A program made the translations under genes and the position numbers. Source: Oscillatoria acuminata PCC 6304 (GTDB lineage: Bacteria; Cyanobacteriota; Cyanobacteriia; Cyanobacteriales; Laspinemataceae). Taken from it: a stretch of 64,000 nt of DNA. Positions 19,351 to 29,298 of this stretch are shown here, piece after piece. Position 1 is the stretch's first letter; each line of letters begins with the position of its first letter. A model generated the notes under the pieces. The model saw nothing but the letters and a program-made list of their open reading frames with translations. It had not been told where the DNA came from and ran no database searches. Where the stretch lies: positions 5,519,227-5,583,226 of the forward strand of contig NC_019693.1 in NCBI RefSeq assembly GCF_000317105.1. Reading direction: 5' to 3'.

Positions 19351-20253
19351 ATGACAAGATTTATTCATGACCAATTCGCTAAACAATATTTAGAAGAACT
19401 ACTCAGTCCATTTGGAACCGTAGAAACCGGCAAAACCATTGCCGCAGAAGTCCAAGAGGTCGATGTCTTGTTTATCGCCAACCCTGAATCAAACCGAGAC
19501 CGGAGTTCCCTAGGACTCCTGGGACAAATCGCAGGCAACCAATCGATATTTGAACCCTTTCGCAATGCAGTTCAACCCAAACAAATCCGGAGTTGTCTCG
19601 CCAAACTCTATGCGATTCAGTCCAATGAAGAACGCAAAGCCAACCGAGATAATACCCCGCTACCGGAAGAAGAAGTCATCACCGGGTGGATTTTAACGCC
19701 CACCGCCTCCAGCAGCCTTTTAGACTATTTTGGTGCAACCGAAGACCCGATAATCGGAGTCAAGGGAGTTTATTCTTTGGCTAGGGGGTTAAAAATGGGC
19801 CTAATTGCCATCCACCAACTGCCTGTAAACCCCGAAACCCTGTCTTTGAGACTATTAGGCAAAGGAAGAGTGCAACAACAAGCGGTTAACGAAATCCAAG
19901 GGTTACCGGATGATAATCCCTGGAAGTTAGCTGCGCTAGAATTGCTGTATAATCTGCGGACGATTTTAGAAGTCCGCCAAGACTTAGAACCGGATGACCA
20001 GGAGTTAATTATGGAACTATCGCCACTGTATTTGCAACGTCTGGAAGATGCCACTCAACGGGGGCGTCAAGAGGGAAATCAACAGGGACAACGGTTGATG
20101 ATAGAAAGTATGCTTCAGGTGAAGTTTGGAGAGGTTGATGCGGAATTGGCCCAAATTATTGACCCTTTAATTGAACTGACTCCTTTGGAACGGACTCAGT
20201 TAATTATGCAATTGTCTCGGGACGAAATTTTAACTCGATTCCTCAACAATTGA
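19351..20253 (+). CDS. PD-(D/E)XK/Rpn-like cyanobacterial protein, intact copy
   Basis: 300 residues. The N-terminal part (MTRFIHDQFAKQYLEELLSP ... IAAEVQEVDVLFIANP) resembles cyanobacterial proteins annotated as Rpn-type or PD-(D/E)XK nuclease-like: a conserved Asp in EVDVLF and basic residues in the strands after it. The C-terminal 70 residues form a charged helical tail (QRGRQEGNQQGQR) ending in a DUF4351-like segment (AQIIDPLIELTPLERTQLIMQLSRDEIL). Such proteins are numerous in filamentous cyanobacteria and usually of unknown role; nuclease activity is not shown. A near-identical second copy lies 115 bp downstream and is broken by a stop codon, so this copy is the functional member of a tandem duplication. 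Confidence 0.75.
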   Translation: MTRFIHDQFAKQYLEELLSPFGTVETGKTIAAEVQEVDVLFIANPESNRDRSSLGLLGQIAGNQSIFEPFRNAVQPKQIRSCLAKLYAIQSNEERKANRDNTPLPEEEVITGWILTPTASSSLLDYFGATEDPIIGVKGVYSLARGLKMGLIAIHQLPVNPETLSLRLLGKGRVQQQAVNEIQGLPDDNPWKLAALELLYNLRTILEVRQDLEPDDQELIMELSPLYLQRLEDATQRGRQEGNQQGQRLMIESMLQVKFGEVDAELAQIIDPLIELTPLERTQLIMQLSRDEILTRFLNN

Positions 20254-20272
20254 GAATTAGGTTAGGAATTTT

Positions 20273-20314
20273 AAAAGCGATCGCCCTCTTGTTTTGAGAG
20301 GCGATCGCTTTTTT
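20273..20314 (+). terminator. Terminator built on paired HIP1 octamers
   Basis: AAAAGCGATCGCCCTC, loop TTGTTTT, then GAGAGGCGATCGCTTTTTT. Both stem arms are HIP1 sites and the stem ends in a T run. The second gene copy has the same structure. Confidence 0.75.
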
Positions 20315-20367
20315 AAGTCTCCATCAATCATGGTAAAATCAAGCCAGTATCAACTGAGTTTCAAACC

Positions 20368-21282
20368 ATGACGCGATTTGTTTATGACCAATTCGCTAAA
20401 CGATATTTAGAAGAACTCCTCAGTCCCTTCGGCACCGTAGAAACTGGCAAAACCATTGCCGCAGAAGTCCAGGAGGTGGATGTCTTGTTTATCGCCAACC
20501 CTGAATCAAACCGAGACCGAAGTTCCCTGGGACTCCTGGGACAAATAGCCGGTCAACGAGCGATATTTGAACCCTTTCGCAATGCAGTTCAACCCAAACA
20601 AATCCGCAGTTGTCTCGCCAAACTCTATGCCATTCAAGCCAATGAAGAACGGAAAGCCAACCGAGACAATACCCCAATACCGGACGAAGAAGTCATCACC
20701 GGGTAGATTTTAACACCCACCGCCTCTAGCAGCCTCTTAGACTCTTTTGGCGCAACCGAAGACCCGATAATTGGAGTCAAGGGAGTTTATTCTTTCCCGA
20801 GGGGTTTCAAAATGGGTCTGATTGCCATTCACCAACTGCCGGTAACCCCCGAAACCCTGTCTTTGAGACTATTAGGCAAAGGAAGAGTGCAACAGCAAGC
20901 GGTTAACGAACTCCAAGGGTTACCGGATGATAGTCCTTGGAAGTTAGCTGCGCTAGAATTGCTGTATGATCTGCGGACGATTTTAGAAGTCAACCAAGAC
21001 TTAGAACCGGAGGACCAGGAGTTAATTATGAAACTATCGCAACTGTATTTACAACGTCTGGAAGATGCCACTCAACGGGGCATTGAACAGGGAGTGCAAC
21101 GGGGAAATCAACAGGGACAACGGTTGATGGTAGAAAGTATGCTTCAGGTGAAGTTTGGGGAAGTTGATGCGGACTTGGCCCAAATTATTGACCCTTTAAT
21201 TGAACTGACTCCTTTGGAACGGACTCAGTTAATTATGGAATTGTCTCGGTCAGAACTTTTAGCCAGATTTGCCAATAATTGA
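20368..21282 (+). pseudogene. Second copy of the nuclease-like gene, nonsense mutation at codon 113
   Basis: Closely matches the gene at 19351 over its whole length and stays in one frame. Codon 113 is TAG (20704-20706) where the first copy has TGG (EEVITGW). The rest reads on unbroken: ILTPTASSSLLDSFGATEDPIIG, then MGLIAIHQLPV to the stop at 21282. The tail has an extra IEQGVQ stretch. The duplication includes the HIP1 terminator. Only a 112-residue fragment, or an internal restart at about 20812, could be made. Confidence 0.85.
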
Positions 21283-21301
21283 GAATTAGGTTAGGGATTT
21301 T

Positions 21302-21344
21302 AAAAGCGATCGCCCTCTTTTTTACAAGGTGATCGCTTTTTTTT
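21302..21344 (+). terminator. HIP1-type terminator of the duplicated copy
   Basis: AAAAGCGATCGCCCT ... AAGGTGATCGC followed by eight T. Same layout as 20273-20314, with one arm decayed from GGCGATCGC. Confidence 0.65.
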
Positions 21345-21684
21345 GACTCTCAACCCAGCGCGATCGCCCTTTGGCTGCTACGAGGTCCCCAATATCCAGA
21401 AACCATTACATCATCACCGATGCACTGCAACTCGTTTTCTCCGGTGACTTTTCGGTGAATTCCCTTGATATCAATGCCAAAACCTGGTTTCTGGTTCGAG
21501 ATGCCAGGGTCCTGTGTGCCTAACTGGGGTTGAAGAGGGGTTGCAAAAGTGACATCAAAGGATTAATCTTGCCTTAGATATCAGGCGATCGCCTGGGTGT
21601 CTGCTTTCTATCCAGATCCGGGCCTTTTCTCAGTCTGCATAACTTTTCGATTTTTCTCCCATAACATCAGTACCCGATGTTTAC
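21345..21684. other. Intergenic region before the TpsA-TpsB fusion
   Basis: 340 bp without a supported gene. It contains a decayed copy of the AGAAACCNGGTTTCT repeat (near 21480) and a HIP1 site (near 21586). The promoter of the fusion gene should be here, but I cannot name a -35/-10 pair. Confidence 0.4.
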
Positions 21685-24600
21685 ATGACGCTATTCATGA
21701 AACCACTCCTTTTCCCCGTCGCCCTCGCAGGCAGCTTAACCCTCTGCTGGTTTGCCATAGTACCCACTCGAACTTCAGCACAAATTGTCCCCGATCGCAC
21801 GTTACCGGAAAATTCCCGCGTCACTCCAGATGACAACACCTTTATTATTGAAGGCGGGACCTCCACCACCGGGGGGACTCTCTTCCACAGTTTTGAAGAA
21901 TTTTCTGTCCCCACAAATACCGAAGCATTATTCAACAATACGGATCAAATTAACCAAATTCTCACCCGGATCACGGGTGCTTCTATCTCCAATATTGATG
22001 GGATTTTAAGAGCAAACGGTAACGCTAACCTGTTTTTCCTCAACCCCAACGGCATTGTTTTTGGTCCCAATGCGCGACTAGAACTCGGGGGGTCTTTTCT
22101 GGCAACGACAGGCGATCGCTTTGTCTTCGCCGATGGTTCATTCTTTAGCGCCAGCAATCCCGAAACCCTACCCCTCCTCACGGTAAATGCACCGATTGGA
22201 TTGCAATTTGGCACCACCTCCGGACCCATTAATGTCTTAGGAATCGGTCATAATTTAGTCCCAGATGAATTGGGTGCCGTCGATCGCAGCAATCGGTCCG
22301 ATGGACTCCAGGTGAATCCCGGAAATACTCTAGCAATTCTAGGGTCATCCGTTACCCTTGATGGCGGCAACTTAATTGCAGAATCTGGACGCATTGAGGT
22401 GGGAAGTGTGAGCGCAGGCAGCGAGATTAAACTAAATTCACAGGAACAAGGGTTGATATTTGATTATCAAAATGTGAGGGGATTTCAAGATGTCCAATTG
22501 ACTGAAAAAGCATCAATTGATGCCAGTGGTCCCGGAGGGGGAGATATCCGCGTTCACGGTCGAAATATTAATCTTAATGATTTTTCTGTGGTTTTATCTT
22601 TAACTGAAGGAAACGAGTCTGGACAAACGTTACAGGTAAATGCCTCAGATTCTATAAAATTAAACGAATTGTCTGCCATTTTAGCCGAAACCTATGGTAC
22701 AGGTATCGGCAGTACATTAAATATTAATACGGGATTATTACTCATTGAAAATGGATCGACAATTTCGGCTGGAGTTAATGACGGAGAACCGGGAAATGTT
22801 TTAAGCATTAATGTTCGAGAACTAATCCTCGAAAATGGTGGACAGATTTCAGCTTCTAGCTTTTTTGAAAATGGAAAAGCCGGAGATATTCATATTAGAG
22901 CCTCTGACTCTATTACTGCGAGTGGAGAAGGAGAAGATATTTCGGAAGAAATGAGGGCCAGTGGTATATTTGCAAATCAAAACGATCCACTAGGAACTAG
23001 ACCTGGGGGAAATATTACTTTAGAAACTAGAAATCTGACAGTAGACAGTGGTGCACAGATTGCTGTTGGAACTATTGGGTTTGGCCAAGCCGGGACTTTG
23101 CGTGTAACTGCCTTAGATTCAATTGAACTAGCTGGTAGGGCACAAGATCCGGAATTTTCAAGTGGACTATTTGCATCAACCTTGGGTTTTGGTAATGCCG
23201 GAAATTTAATCATTGAAACATCTCGCTTGATTGTGAGGGATGGTGCAGTTATTTCTGTAAAAGGTCAAACATTAAATGACTTAGAAATGGTTTGGGGAAT
23301 AGAAGATATTGATAATTTGCCAGAAGAAGCGTTAGATTTTTTTGGAATTGAAAACCCCACCGAATTAGCGTTGGGACAAGCGGGTAATTTAACGATTAAT
23401 TCCCCCCTAATTTTATTGAATGAGCAAGGGATTATTCGGGCAACAACTGTAGCTGGTGATAATGCAAACATTCAAATCACCACCAATAATTTACAATTAC
23501 GCAGAGGCAGTAATATCACAACTGATGCTTCTCGGTTAGCAACTGGGGGAAATATTACCATTGATACCCAAACTCTAGTTCTGGGAGAAAATAGTAATAT
23601 TACTGCTCGGGCCACCGATGGCCGTGGGGGGAATATTCAAGTGAATACTACAGCGGATATTCGGTCTTTTGATAGTGCTATTGATGCCAGTTCTCAACGG
23701 GGAATTGATGGGGTGGTGGCCATTAATCGCCCGGAAGTTGACCCGGCTGCTGCCTTGGTTGAACTGGAAGAGGACCGGATTAATCCCGTTGCCCTTGTTC
23801 CCCGAGGATGTGATGTGGGGAGTAGTGACAATAGCAGTCGATTTATTGTTTCGGGATGGGGAGGATTACCGCCATCGCCTCGGGAACCTCGTTCGGGTGG
23901 TAATTTTATTGATAATTTAGACCCGCTTCCTGCGCGAAATTATGAGGGTTCTGGGGAGAATTTAGGAAATTTTTCGCTTGGGGAAGCTGTCCCAGTTCAA
24001 CGCATTTCAGAAGCCTCGAATTGGCAATTGAATGAGCAGGGTGAGGTGGTTTTGATTGCTGCTGTTGAGAAGAGTTCACCGGATTTACCGGGGATTGGTT
24101 GTGATGGGGAGGCGCTTTCTCCCGGTTTGAAAAATGTGGAAACAGCGGCATCGGGTATCCCGGAATCGATTACGGTGGATCGATTTAATGTGGTTGGCAA
24201 TTCGGTGTTTTCTGAGGCGGAAGTTAGTCAAGTTCTATCGCCTTATACGAATCGATCGCTCTCATTTGCGGACCTGCGAGAGGCTCGTTCGGCGATTACC
24301 AATCTCTATGTGGAAGCGGGATATATTACCACCGGGGCCTATCTACCGCCCCAAACGGTGCGGGAGAATACGGTGGAAATTGCGGTGGTTCCTGGGATGT
24401 TACGAGAGATTCAGGTAAATTCAAATCGTCTGCATAATTATGTGCACGATCGCCTCATGGTGGCGATCGGGAATGAACCCGTGAATGTGAACCGAATTGT
24501 CGAAGCGTTACGCTTACTCAGACTCGATCCATTAATCCAAGAGGTGCAAGGGGAACTCCGCGCTGTCCCTATTCCGGGACAAAATATACTAGAAGTGAAC

Positions 24601-25653
24601 ATCATTGAAGCGTCCCCCTTCTCCGGGACCCAATTGGTCTTGGATAACCGCCGATCGCCCGGAGTGAGTACCTTTCGGCAGCAAGTCCAGGGTAACTATA
24701 ATAACCTCCTGGGACTGGGCGATCGGCTCTTTTTCAGTTATGCCCGCACTGAGGGTAGCAATACCTGGGAAGGCAGTTATATAGTTCCTATCACTCCCCG
24801 TAACACCACCCTCGGATTCCGCTATAGCAACGGCAACAGCCAAATTGTCGAATCTCCCTTTGACCGTTTGGATATCGAGGCGAACTCCCGTCTGTATGAA
24901 CTCACGTTGCGTCAACCTTTCCAAAGGGCGACTCCTGAATATACCCGCGAATTTGCCCTGGGGTTGACTGCTTCTCGGCAAGCAAGTGAGACCTCTTTAT
25001 TGGGCGATCGCTTCCCCCTCTCTGCTGGGGCCAACAATAATGGGGAACTGCGCGTCTCTGCGTTACGCTTCTTCCAAGACTGGACCCAACGCCAACCGGA
25101 GCAAGTTTTAGCCCTGCGATCAACCTTTAGTTTAGGAGTGGATGCCTTTGATGCCACCGTAAATAATAATGCCCCGGATAGTCGCTTCTTCGCTTGGCGG
25201 GGACAAGGACAGTGGGTGCGGAGTTTCGGACGAGATACCCTGCTGTTTGTGCGTGGGGATGTCCAACTGTCCCCCGACAATCTGGTATCCTTTGAACAAA
25301 TCGGTCTCGGTGGACTGGATACCGTGCGCGGTTATCGTCAGGATACCCTATTAACCGATAATGGGGTGTTGGGTTCCGTGGAACTCCGCTTGCCGGTTTT
25401 CCGCTTTGCTGGCGGGAATGGGTTGGTGCAAATCGCTCCTTTTCTGGATGTTGGGACCGGCTGGAATAGCGCGGGACAAGCTAATCCAAATACAACTTCT
25501 CTCGTCTCTCTGGGATTGGGACTCCAGTTAGAGTTGGGCAATCAATTGACTGCTCGTTTAGATTTTGGTAAACCCCTGGTTGATATTAATTCGCGAAACA
25601 GAACATGGCAAGAAAATGGCATCCATTTTTCGGTAAAGTACAATCCTTTCTAA
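21685..25653 (+). CDS. TpsA-TpsB fusion: filamentous-haemagglutinin-type exoprotein joined to POTRA/FhaC-type transporter
   Basis: 1322 residues. A signal peptide (ATG at 21685 or 21697, cut near TSAQ) is followed by a TPS secretion domain (about 30-190: NLFFLNPNGIVFGPNARLELGGSFLATT), a beta-helix with N-x-G-N repeats to about 700, and the usual TpsA end piece (Cys709, FIVSGWGGLPPSP). A linker of about 100 residues leads in the same frame into two POTRA-type domains (about 826-975: ITVDRFNVVGNSVFSE, GYITTGAYLPPQ) and a ShlB/FhaC beta-barrel ending in HFSVKYNPF, with the C-terminal Phe of an outer-membrane signature. In ordinary type Vb systems these are two proteins. The fusion predicts an adhesin permanently tethered to its pore. 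Its last 49 bp overlap the exported CHAT gene. Confidence 0.85.
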   Translation: MTLFMKPLLFPVALAGSLTLCWFAIVPTRTSAQIVPDRTLPENSRVTPDDNTFIIEGGTSTTGGTLFHSFEEFSVPTNTEALFNNTDQINQILTRITGASISNIDGILRANGNANLFFLNPNGIVFGPNARLELGGSFLATTGDRFVFADGSFFSASNPETLPLLTVNAPIGLQFGTTSGPINVLGIGHNLVPDELGAVDRSNRSDGLQVNPGNTLAILGSSVTLDGGNLIAESGRIEVGSVSAGSEIKLNSQEQGLIFDYQNVRGFQDVQLTEKASIDASGPGGGDIRVHGRNINLNDFSVVLSLTEGNESGQTLQVNASDSIKLNELSAILAETYGTGIGSTLNINTGLLLIENGSTISAGVNDGEPGNVLSINVRELILENGGQISASSFFENGKAGDIHIRASDSITASGEGEDISEEMRASGIFANQNDPLGTRPGGNITLETRNLTVDSGAQIAVGTIGFGQAGTLRVTALDSIELAGRAQDPEFSSGLFASTLGFGNAGNLIIETSRLIVRDGAVISVKGQTLNDLEMVWGIEDIDNLPEEALDFFGIENPTELALGQAGNLTINSPLILLNEQGIIRATTVAGDNANIQITTNNLQLRRGSNITTDASRLATGGNITIDTQTLVLGENSNITARATDGRGGNIQVNTTADIRSFDSAIDASSQRGIDGVVAINRPEVDPAAALVELEEDRINPVALVPRGCDVGSSDNSSRFIVSGWGGLPPSPREPRSGGNFIDNLDPLPARNYEGSGENLGNFSLGEAVPVQRISEASNWQLNEQGEVVLIAAVEKSSPDLPGIGCDGEALSPGLKNVETAASGIPESITVDRFNVVGNSVFSEAEVSQVLSPYTNRSLSFADLREARSAITNLYVEAGYITTGAYLPPQTVRENTVEIAVVPGMLREIQVNSNRLHNYVHDRLMVAIGNEPVNVNRIVEALRLLRLDPLIQEVQGELRAVPIPGQNILEVNIIEASPFSGTQLVLDNRRSPGVSTFRQQVQGNYNNLLGLGDRLFFSYARTEGSNTWEGSYIVPITPRNTTLGFRYSNGNSQIVESPFDRLDIEANSRLYELTLRQPFQRATPEYTREFALGLTASRQASETSLLGDRFPLSAGANNNGELRVSALRFFQDWTQRQPEQVLALRSTFSLGVDAFDATVNNNAPDSRFFAWRGQGQWVRSFGRDTLLFVRGDVQLSPDNLVSFEQIGLGGLDTVRGYRQDTLLTDNGVLGSVELRLPVFRFAGGNGLVQIAPFLDVGTGWNSAGQANPNTTSLVSLGLGLQLELGNQLTARLDFGKPLVDINSRNRTWQENGIHFSVKYNPF

Positions 25654-28460
25654 ACCGGGGTTGGAAATTTATCCTCATCAGTATTTTCGCAACCATTACT
25701 ATCTTAAATCTCCAAGGGGGTTCACCAGTGTTGGCCTATCAACCTTGGGGTGAAACCGTTGCTCAAACTCCGAGTTTTGACGGGGAAATGCGCTTAGAGG
25801 AAGGGAGTCGCTTCTACGAAAATCTCCGGTTTGCTGAAGCCGAAACCGCTTGGCGGGCATCAGTCGGGTTATTATCTGGAGAGGAAAAAGCATTAGGGCT
25901 CAGTTATCTGGCTTTAGCTCAATTGCGTCAAAGCAAATTAGATGAGGCTGACATATCGATTCAGGAAAGTCTCAGACTGCTAAATCAGGTGACGACACCA
26001 GGAACATCCGAGCGAAATCAAATCATTCATGCTCGAATTTTGACTACAGCGGCCCAGGTTAATTTAGCACGAAATCAACCGGAATTAGCTGCTCATGCCT
26101 TAGAACAGTTCGCTGAAGCGACTACAATTTATGAGAAACTTAACCAACAAGAATGGGTCATTGCCAGCCAGATTAATCAAGCCCAAGCGATGCAGCAATT
26201 GGGAATGTATCGGGAAGCGTTAAAAACTTTAAAAAACTTAGAAAACCTGATTTTACATCATTCTGACTCGGAAATTCCATTGAGTGGCCTCCTCAGTTTG
26301 GGGAAAACTTATCGGGCGATTGGAGTGTTGGACCAGTCCTACTGTGTTTTAGAAGCGGGAAAGGAAAATCCAGAGATTGCCCTGGAGTTGGGAAATACTG
26401 CCCAGGCGATCGGCAAGCGGATCAAAGACCAATTGGATTCAGTCAATGAGAAGACATCAGAACCCATTTTCACGACAGAACAAGGGGTAGAAAATTGCAC
26501 AATTCCGTTTAAAGACATTCCCCTAATTAGTGCTTGGGATTTTTACGAAAAAGCCCAGGACTTTTATCAACAATCCTGGAATTCACCGGCAGTCAAACCC
26601 GAGACTCAAGTTCAAGGAATGCTGAACACATTGAGCCTTGCATTAGATTTAAAAGATGCCAAAGAATTAGAGGAGGAAACAAAAAGTAACTTAGAGAGAC
26701 AAGCGCATGAATTACCCCCTCAAGTTCTCCAACTGATTGAAATTCTGCCCTCCTTGAATCGGGAGAAGGTGTACGATCGCATTCATTTAGCACGCAGTTT
26801 AACCCGACTGAACCTAGAAGAATTGAGTCAGAACCAGTTAGAAACTGCCATTGCCGAAGCGCAGGAGTTAGCAGATCAACGTGCCCAAGCCTATGCGATC
26901 GGCGAGTTGGGATGGATGAAACAACAGCAGGGGAATTGGACTGAAGCGGAACAATGGACCCGACAAGCTATGGCAATTACGCCACCGGATGCGATCGATA
27001 TCCGGTATCAGTGGGAGTGGCAGTTGGGACAAATTCTCAAGGAAGAGGGGAGAACGGAGGAAGCGATTCGGCATTATACAGAAGCGGTGGATTTGCTGCA
27101 AAGGGTGCGTCAAAATTTAGTTGCGATCGCCGCTGGCATGGGTGAGATGAATGCGGACCTCCAGTTTGATTTTCGCGATCGGGTAGAACCCGTCTATCGG
27201 GAGTTAGTCGGGTTACTCCTGGACAGCCAAGGGAATGAAGTCACCTCTCAAGATCACATTCAAACTGCTTTAGGCGTCATCGAACTTCTGCAAGTGGCTG
27301 AATTAGAGAATTTTCTGCAATGTGACTTGCAACCCGAACCCCAGGTTCAGTTGGCCCGCAGTGTTGCCGAAGCTAAACAGAAGGTTGCTGAAAAATTAAA
27401 TGCAATTCATCAGAAAAAGCCGGACTATGCTGTGATTTATCCCATAATTATTCAGGATAAATTAGAGGTCATTTTAGGTTTACCAGGAACTCCCTTGGTC
27501 CATTACTCTAACCCGTCATCGGATAACATCAAAAAAATATTGGCTGATTTCAGACGTCAATTAATTATCCCGAGGGACTTTGAAGCGGTCAAAAATCAAT
27601 CATTTCAATTATATAAAATGTTAATAAATCCCTTTAAAAGTAAAATTGACAACAAATCGCTTTTATTTATTTTGGATGTCCCCCTACAATCGGTGCCAAT
27701 GGGTGCATTGTATAACAAAATAACCGAAAAATATTTAATTCAAACCCATACAATTCGGATGACATCCAGTCTCCAACTGCTCCAAATTGATGCAGAAAAG
27801 CATCCAATCACAGAAGTGCTGACCGCTGGCATTGCTCAACCCAGAACCGAAAGAAATATTCCGTTTAGTTCTCTAGATCATGTGGAGCAAGAACTTGATG
27901 ATATCCGTAAACATTTTCCCGGTTCTCAGAAATTATTTGAAGAAAAATTTACGCAAAGTAATCTGGAACAAGCCCTCAGTCATCAGACCTTTCCGGCCAT
28001 TCATTTGGCCACTCACGGTCATTTTAGTTCTCAAAGATATTTAACCTTTCTCTTAGATGGACAAACCATTATTGAAGTTGCTGACTTTAAGCGCTTATTT
28101 GCAGAACCCTCTTATTTAACCACAAATCCGATTCAACTTTTGGTTTTAAGTGCTTGTCAGACCGCTCAAGGTGACCGCAAATCCGCTTTAGGAATTGCAG
28201 GTTTGACAGTCAGTGGTCAAATCAATAACACCATTGCCTCACTGTGGTCTGTCAAGGATCAATCAACGGCTAGATTAATGAATAAATTTTATGAAAAATT
28301 AATGGAATTTTCCTCTCCTGATCTTTCCCAATCAGACCGGACTGCTTTAGCGCTACAGGAAGCTCAGAAATCTATGATTGAAGAGCAAGAATCTATCCTT
28401 CGTAGGAGGCATCATCCCTCGTCTTGGTCTCCGTTTATTTTATTAAGCAACGCTCTATAG
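25605..28460 (+). CDS. Exported TPR-CHAT protease
   Basis: 951 residues, starting inside the end of the TpsA-TpsB gene, so the two are translated as an operon. The N-terminus has a basic stretch, a hydrophobic core (FILISIFATITILNL) and an AYQ/AQT region, typical of an export signal or anchor. About 60-590 are TPR-type helical pairs (EAETAWRASVGLL, LGLSYLALAQLRQSKLDEADI). The C-terminal CHAT domain (about 680-950) keeps His804 (HLATHGHFSS) and Cys851 (LVLSACQTAQG) and ends HPSSWSPFILLSNAL, as in most cyanobacterial TPR-CHAT proteins. Such genes are often found beside two-partner-secretion genes in cyanobacteria. A role in processing or checking the secreted adhesin in the periplasm is plausible but not shown. 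Confidence 0.85.
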   Translation: MARKWHPFFGKVQSFLNRGWKFILISIFATITILNLQGGSPVLAYQPWGETVAQTPSFDGEMRLEEGSRFYENLRFAEAETAWRASVGLLSGEEKALGLSYLALAQLRQSKLDEADISIQESLRLLNQVTTPGTSERNQIIHARILTTAAQVNLARNQPELAAHALEQFAEATTIYEKLNQQEWVIASQINQAQAMQQLGMYREALKTLKNLENLILHHSDSEIPLSGLLSLGKTYRAIGVLDQSYCVLEAGKENPEIALELGNTAQAIGKRIKDQLDSVNEKTSEPIFTTEQGVENCTIPFKDIPLISAWDFYEKAQDFYQQSWNSPAVKPETQVQGMLNTLSLALDLKDAKELEEETKSNLERQAHELPPQVLQLIEILPSLNREKVYDRIHLARSLTRLNLEELSQNQLETAIAEAQELADQRAQAYAIGELGWMKQQQGNWTEAEQWTRQAMAITPPDAIDIRYQWEWQLGQILKEEGRTEEAIRHYTEAVDLLQRVRQNLVAIAAGMGEMNADLQFDFRDRVEPVYRELVGLLLDSQGNEVTSQDHIQTALGVIELLQVAELENFLQCDLQPEPQVQLARSVAEAKQKVAEKLNAIHQKKPDYAVIYPIIIQDKLEVILGLPGTPLVHYSNPSSDNIKKILADFRRQLIIPRDFEAVKNQSFQLYKMLINPFKSKIDNKSLLFILDVPLQSVPMGALYNKITEKYLIQTHTIRMTSSLQLLQIDAEKHPITEVLTAGIAQPRTERNIPFSSLDHVEQELDDIRKHFPGSQKLFEEKFTQSNLEQALSHQTFPAIHLATHGHFSSQRYLTFLLDGQTIIEVADFKRLFAEPSYLTTNPIQLLVLSACQTAQGDRKSALGIAGLTVSGQINNTIASLWSVKDQSTARLMNKFYEKLMEFSSPDLSQSDRTALALQEAQKSMIEEQESILRRRHHPSSWSPFILLSNAL

Positions 28461-28481
28461 CGACCCTAAATCAGTTTTACC

Positions 28482-28519
28482 CTCACCCGTTCCCCTCTCT
28501 TTTAGAGGGAAGGGGTGAG
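28482..28519. repeat. Hairpin between convergent genes
   Basis: CTCACCCGTTCCCCTCT, loop CTTTT, AGAGGGAAGGGGTGAG. It lies between the stop codons of the CHAT gene (+) and the DUF928 gene (-). The sequence resembles a common cyanobacterial repeat; it could serve both genes as a terminator. Confidence 0.55.
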
Positions 28520-28572
28520 AGCCTCAACCCCTGCTACTCCAGTGACGCTCTAGGCCAACCCACCCTACAGGC

Positions 28573-29298
28573 TTAATTTAAATCCCGATGACAGACCATC
28601 CGTTGATCTCTCACCTCCTTCCATACTTTCTGATCCCAGGGTTCGAGTTGATCCTCAACGGAAGATAAACGCTCTTCCCATTGTTGTAACGCTTCTCTAT
28701 CATCGGGATTATCGCATTGGGTTTGAGCGATAGAATCTAGGGGGTCGTACCACCTCAAATATTCTTCTGAATCCTCATGTTCGGGAATGCGTTTAATCCA
28801 TCCATTAATGTCAATATGCTTACTTTCGTCCTGTGGATCACAAATGACCAATAATGTCCACATATACCATTTATTCACTTCAAGAGGTGAGTCTGGGGGA
28901 ATTGACACGGGAAAAAACCCAGGGATTTCGGGTAAAGTTACATCAATCGGGGGCAGAAAATTTTTGTCATCTTTGGTGACGATAAATTGGGCTTGAAGGG
29001 GAGAATAGACCCTTTGATTGAAAGGAGAATAGAACCACCAGGTGGGTCGTTCTCGTTGGGTCACTCCTCCTATCTCAGCGGGGACTAATGCGGTTAAACG
29101 GAGAGTCTGATGTTCAGCGGTTACTTCACAGTTTCCCCGACTGCCTCCCCCGATCACATTACTGGGACGGCCTCTCCCTCTAAAGGGGGAATTCTGATTA
29201 TTTTCATTGGAGAGTACCTGAATCGGTAGATTGATCATGATCATGAACAGACTGAGAAACATGAAACCGAATCGATTGCCAGAACTAGATGTTTTCAT
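28573..29298 (-). CDS. DUF928 family secreted protein
   Basis: 241 residues with a signal peptide (FGFMFLSLFMIMINLPIQVLS). The body matches DUF928: RLTALVPAEIGGVTQRERPTWWFYSPF, then PLEVNKWYMWTLLVICDPQD, ending in a helical, acidic, Trp-containing tail. Function unknown; the fold looks like a beta-sandwich. Its ATG shares one base with the TGA stop of the upstream CHAT-CHASE2 gene, so translation is coupled. DUF928 genes are regular companions of CHAT/CHASE2 genes in cyanobacteria. It is the last gene of the second cassette. Confidence 0.8.
   Translation of the reverse strand: MKTSSSGNRFGFMFLSLFMIMINLPIQVLSNENNQNSPFRGRGRPSNVIGGGSRGNCEVTAEHQTLRLTALVPAEIGGVTQRERPTWWFYSPFNQRVYSPLQAQFIVTKDDKNFLPPIDVTLPEIPGFFPVSIPPDSPLEVNKWYMWTLLVICDPQDESKHIDINGWIKRIPEHEDSEEYLRWYDPLDSIAQTQCDNPDDREALQQWEERLSSVEDQLEPWDQKVWKEVRDQRMVCHRDLN

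Noticed and set aside
21480-21500. GGTTCGAGATGCC, resembling a tRNA T-arm
   Set aside because: No acceptor, D or anticodon stem can be drawn upstream; the text fits a decayed GAAACCTGGTTTC repeat.
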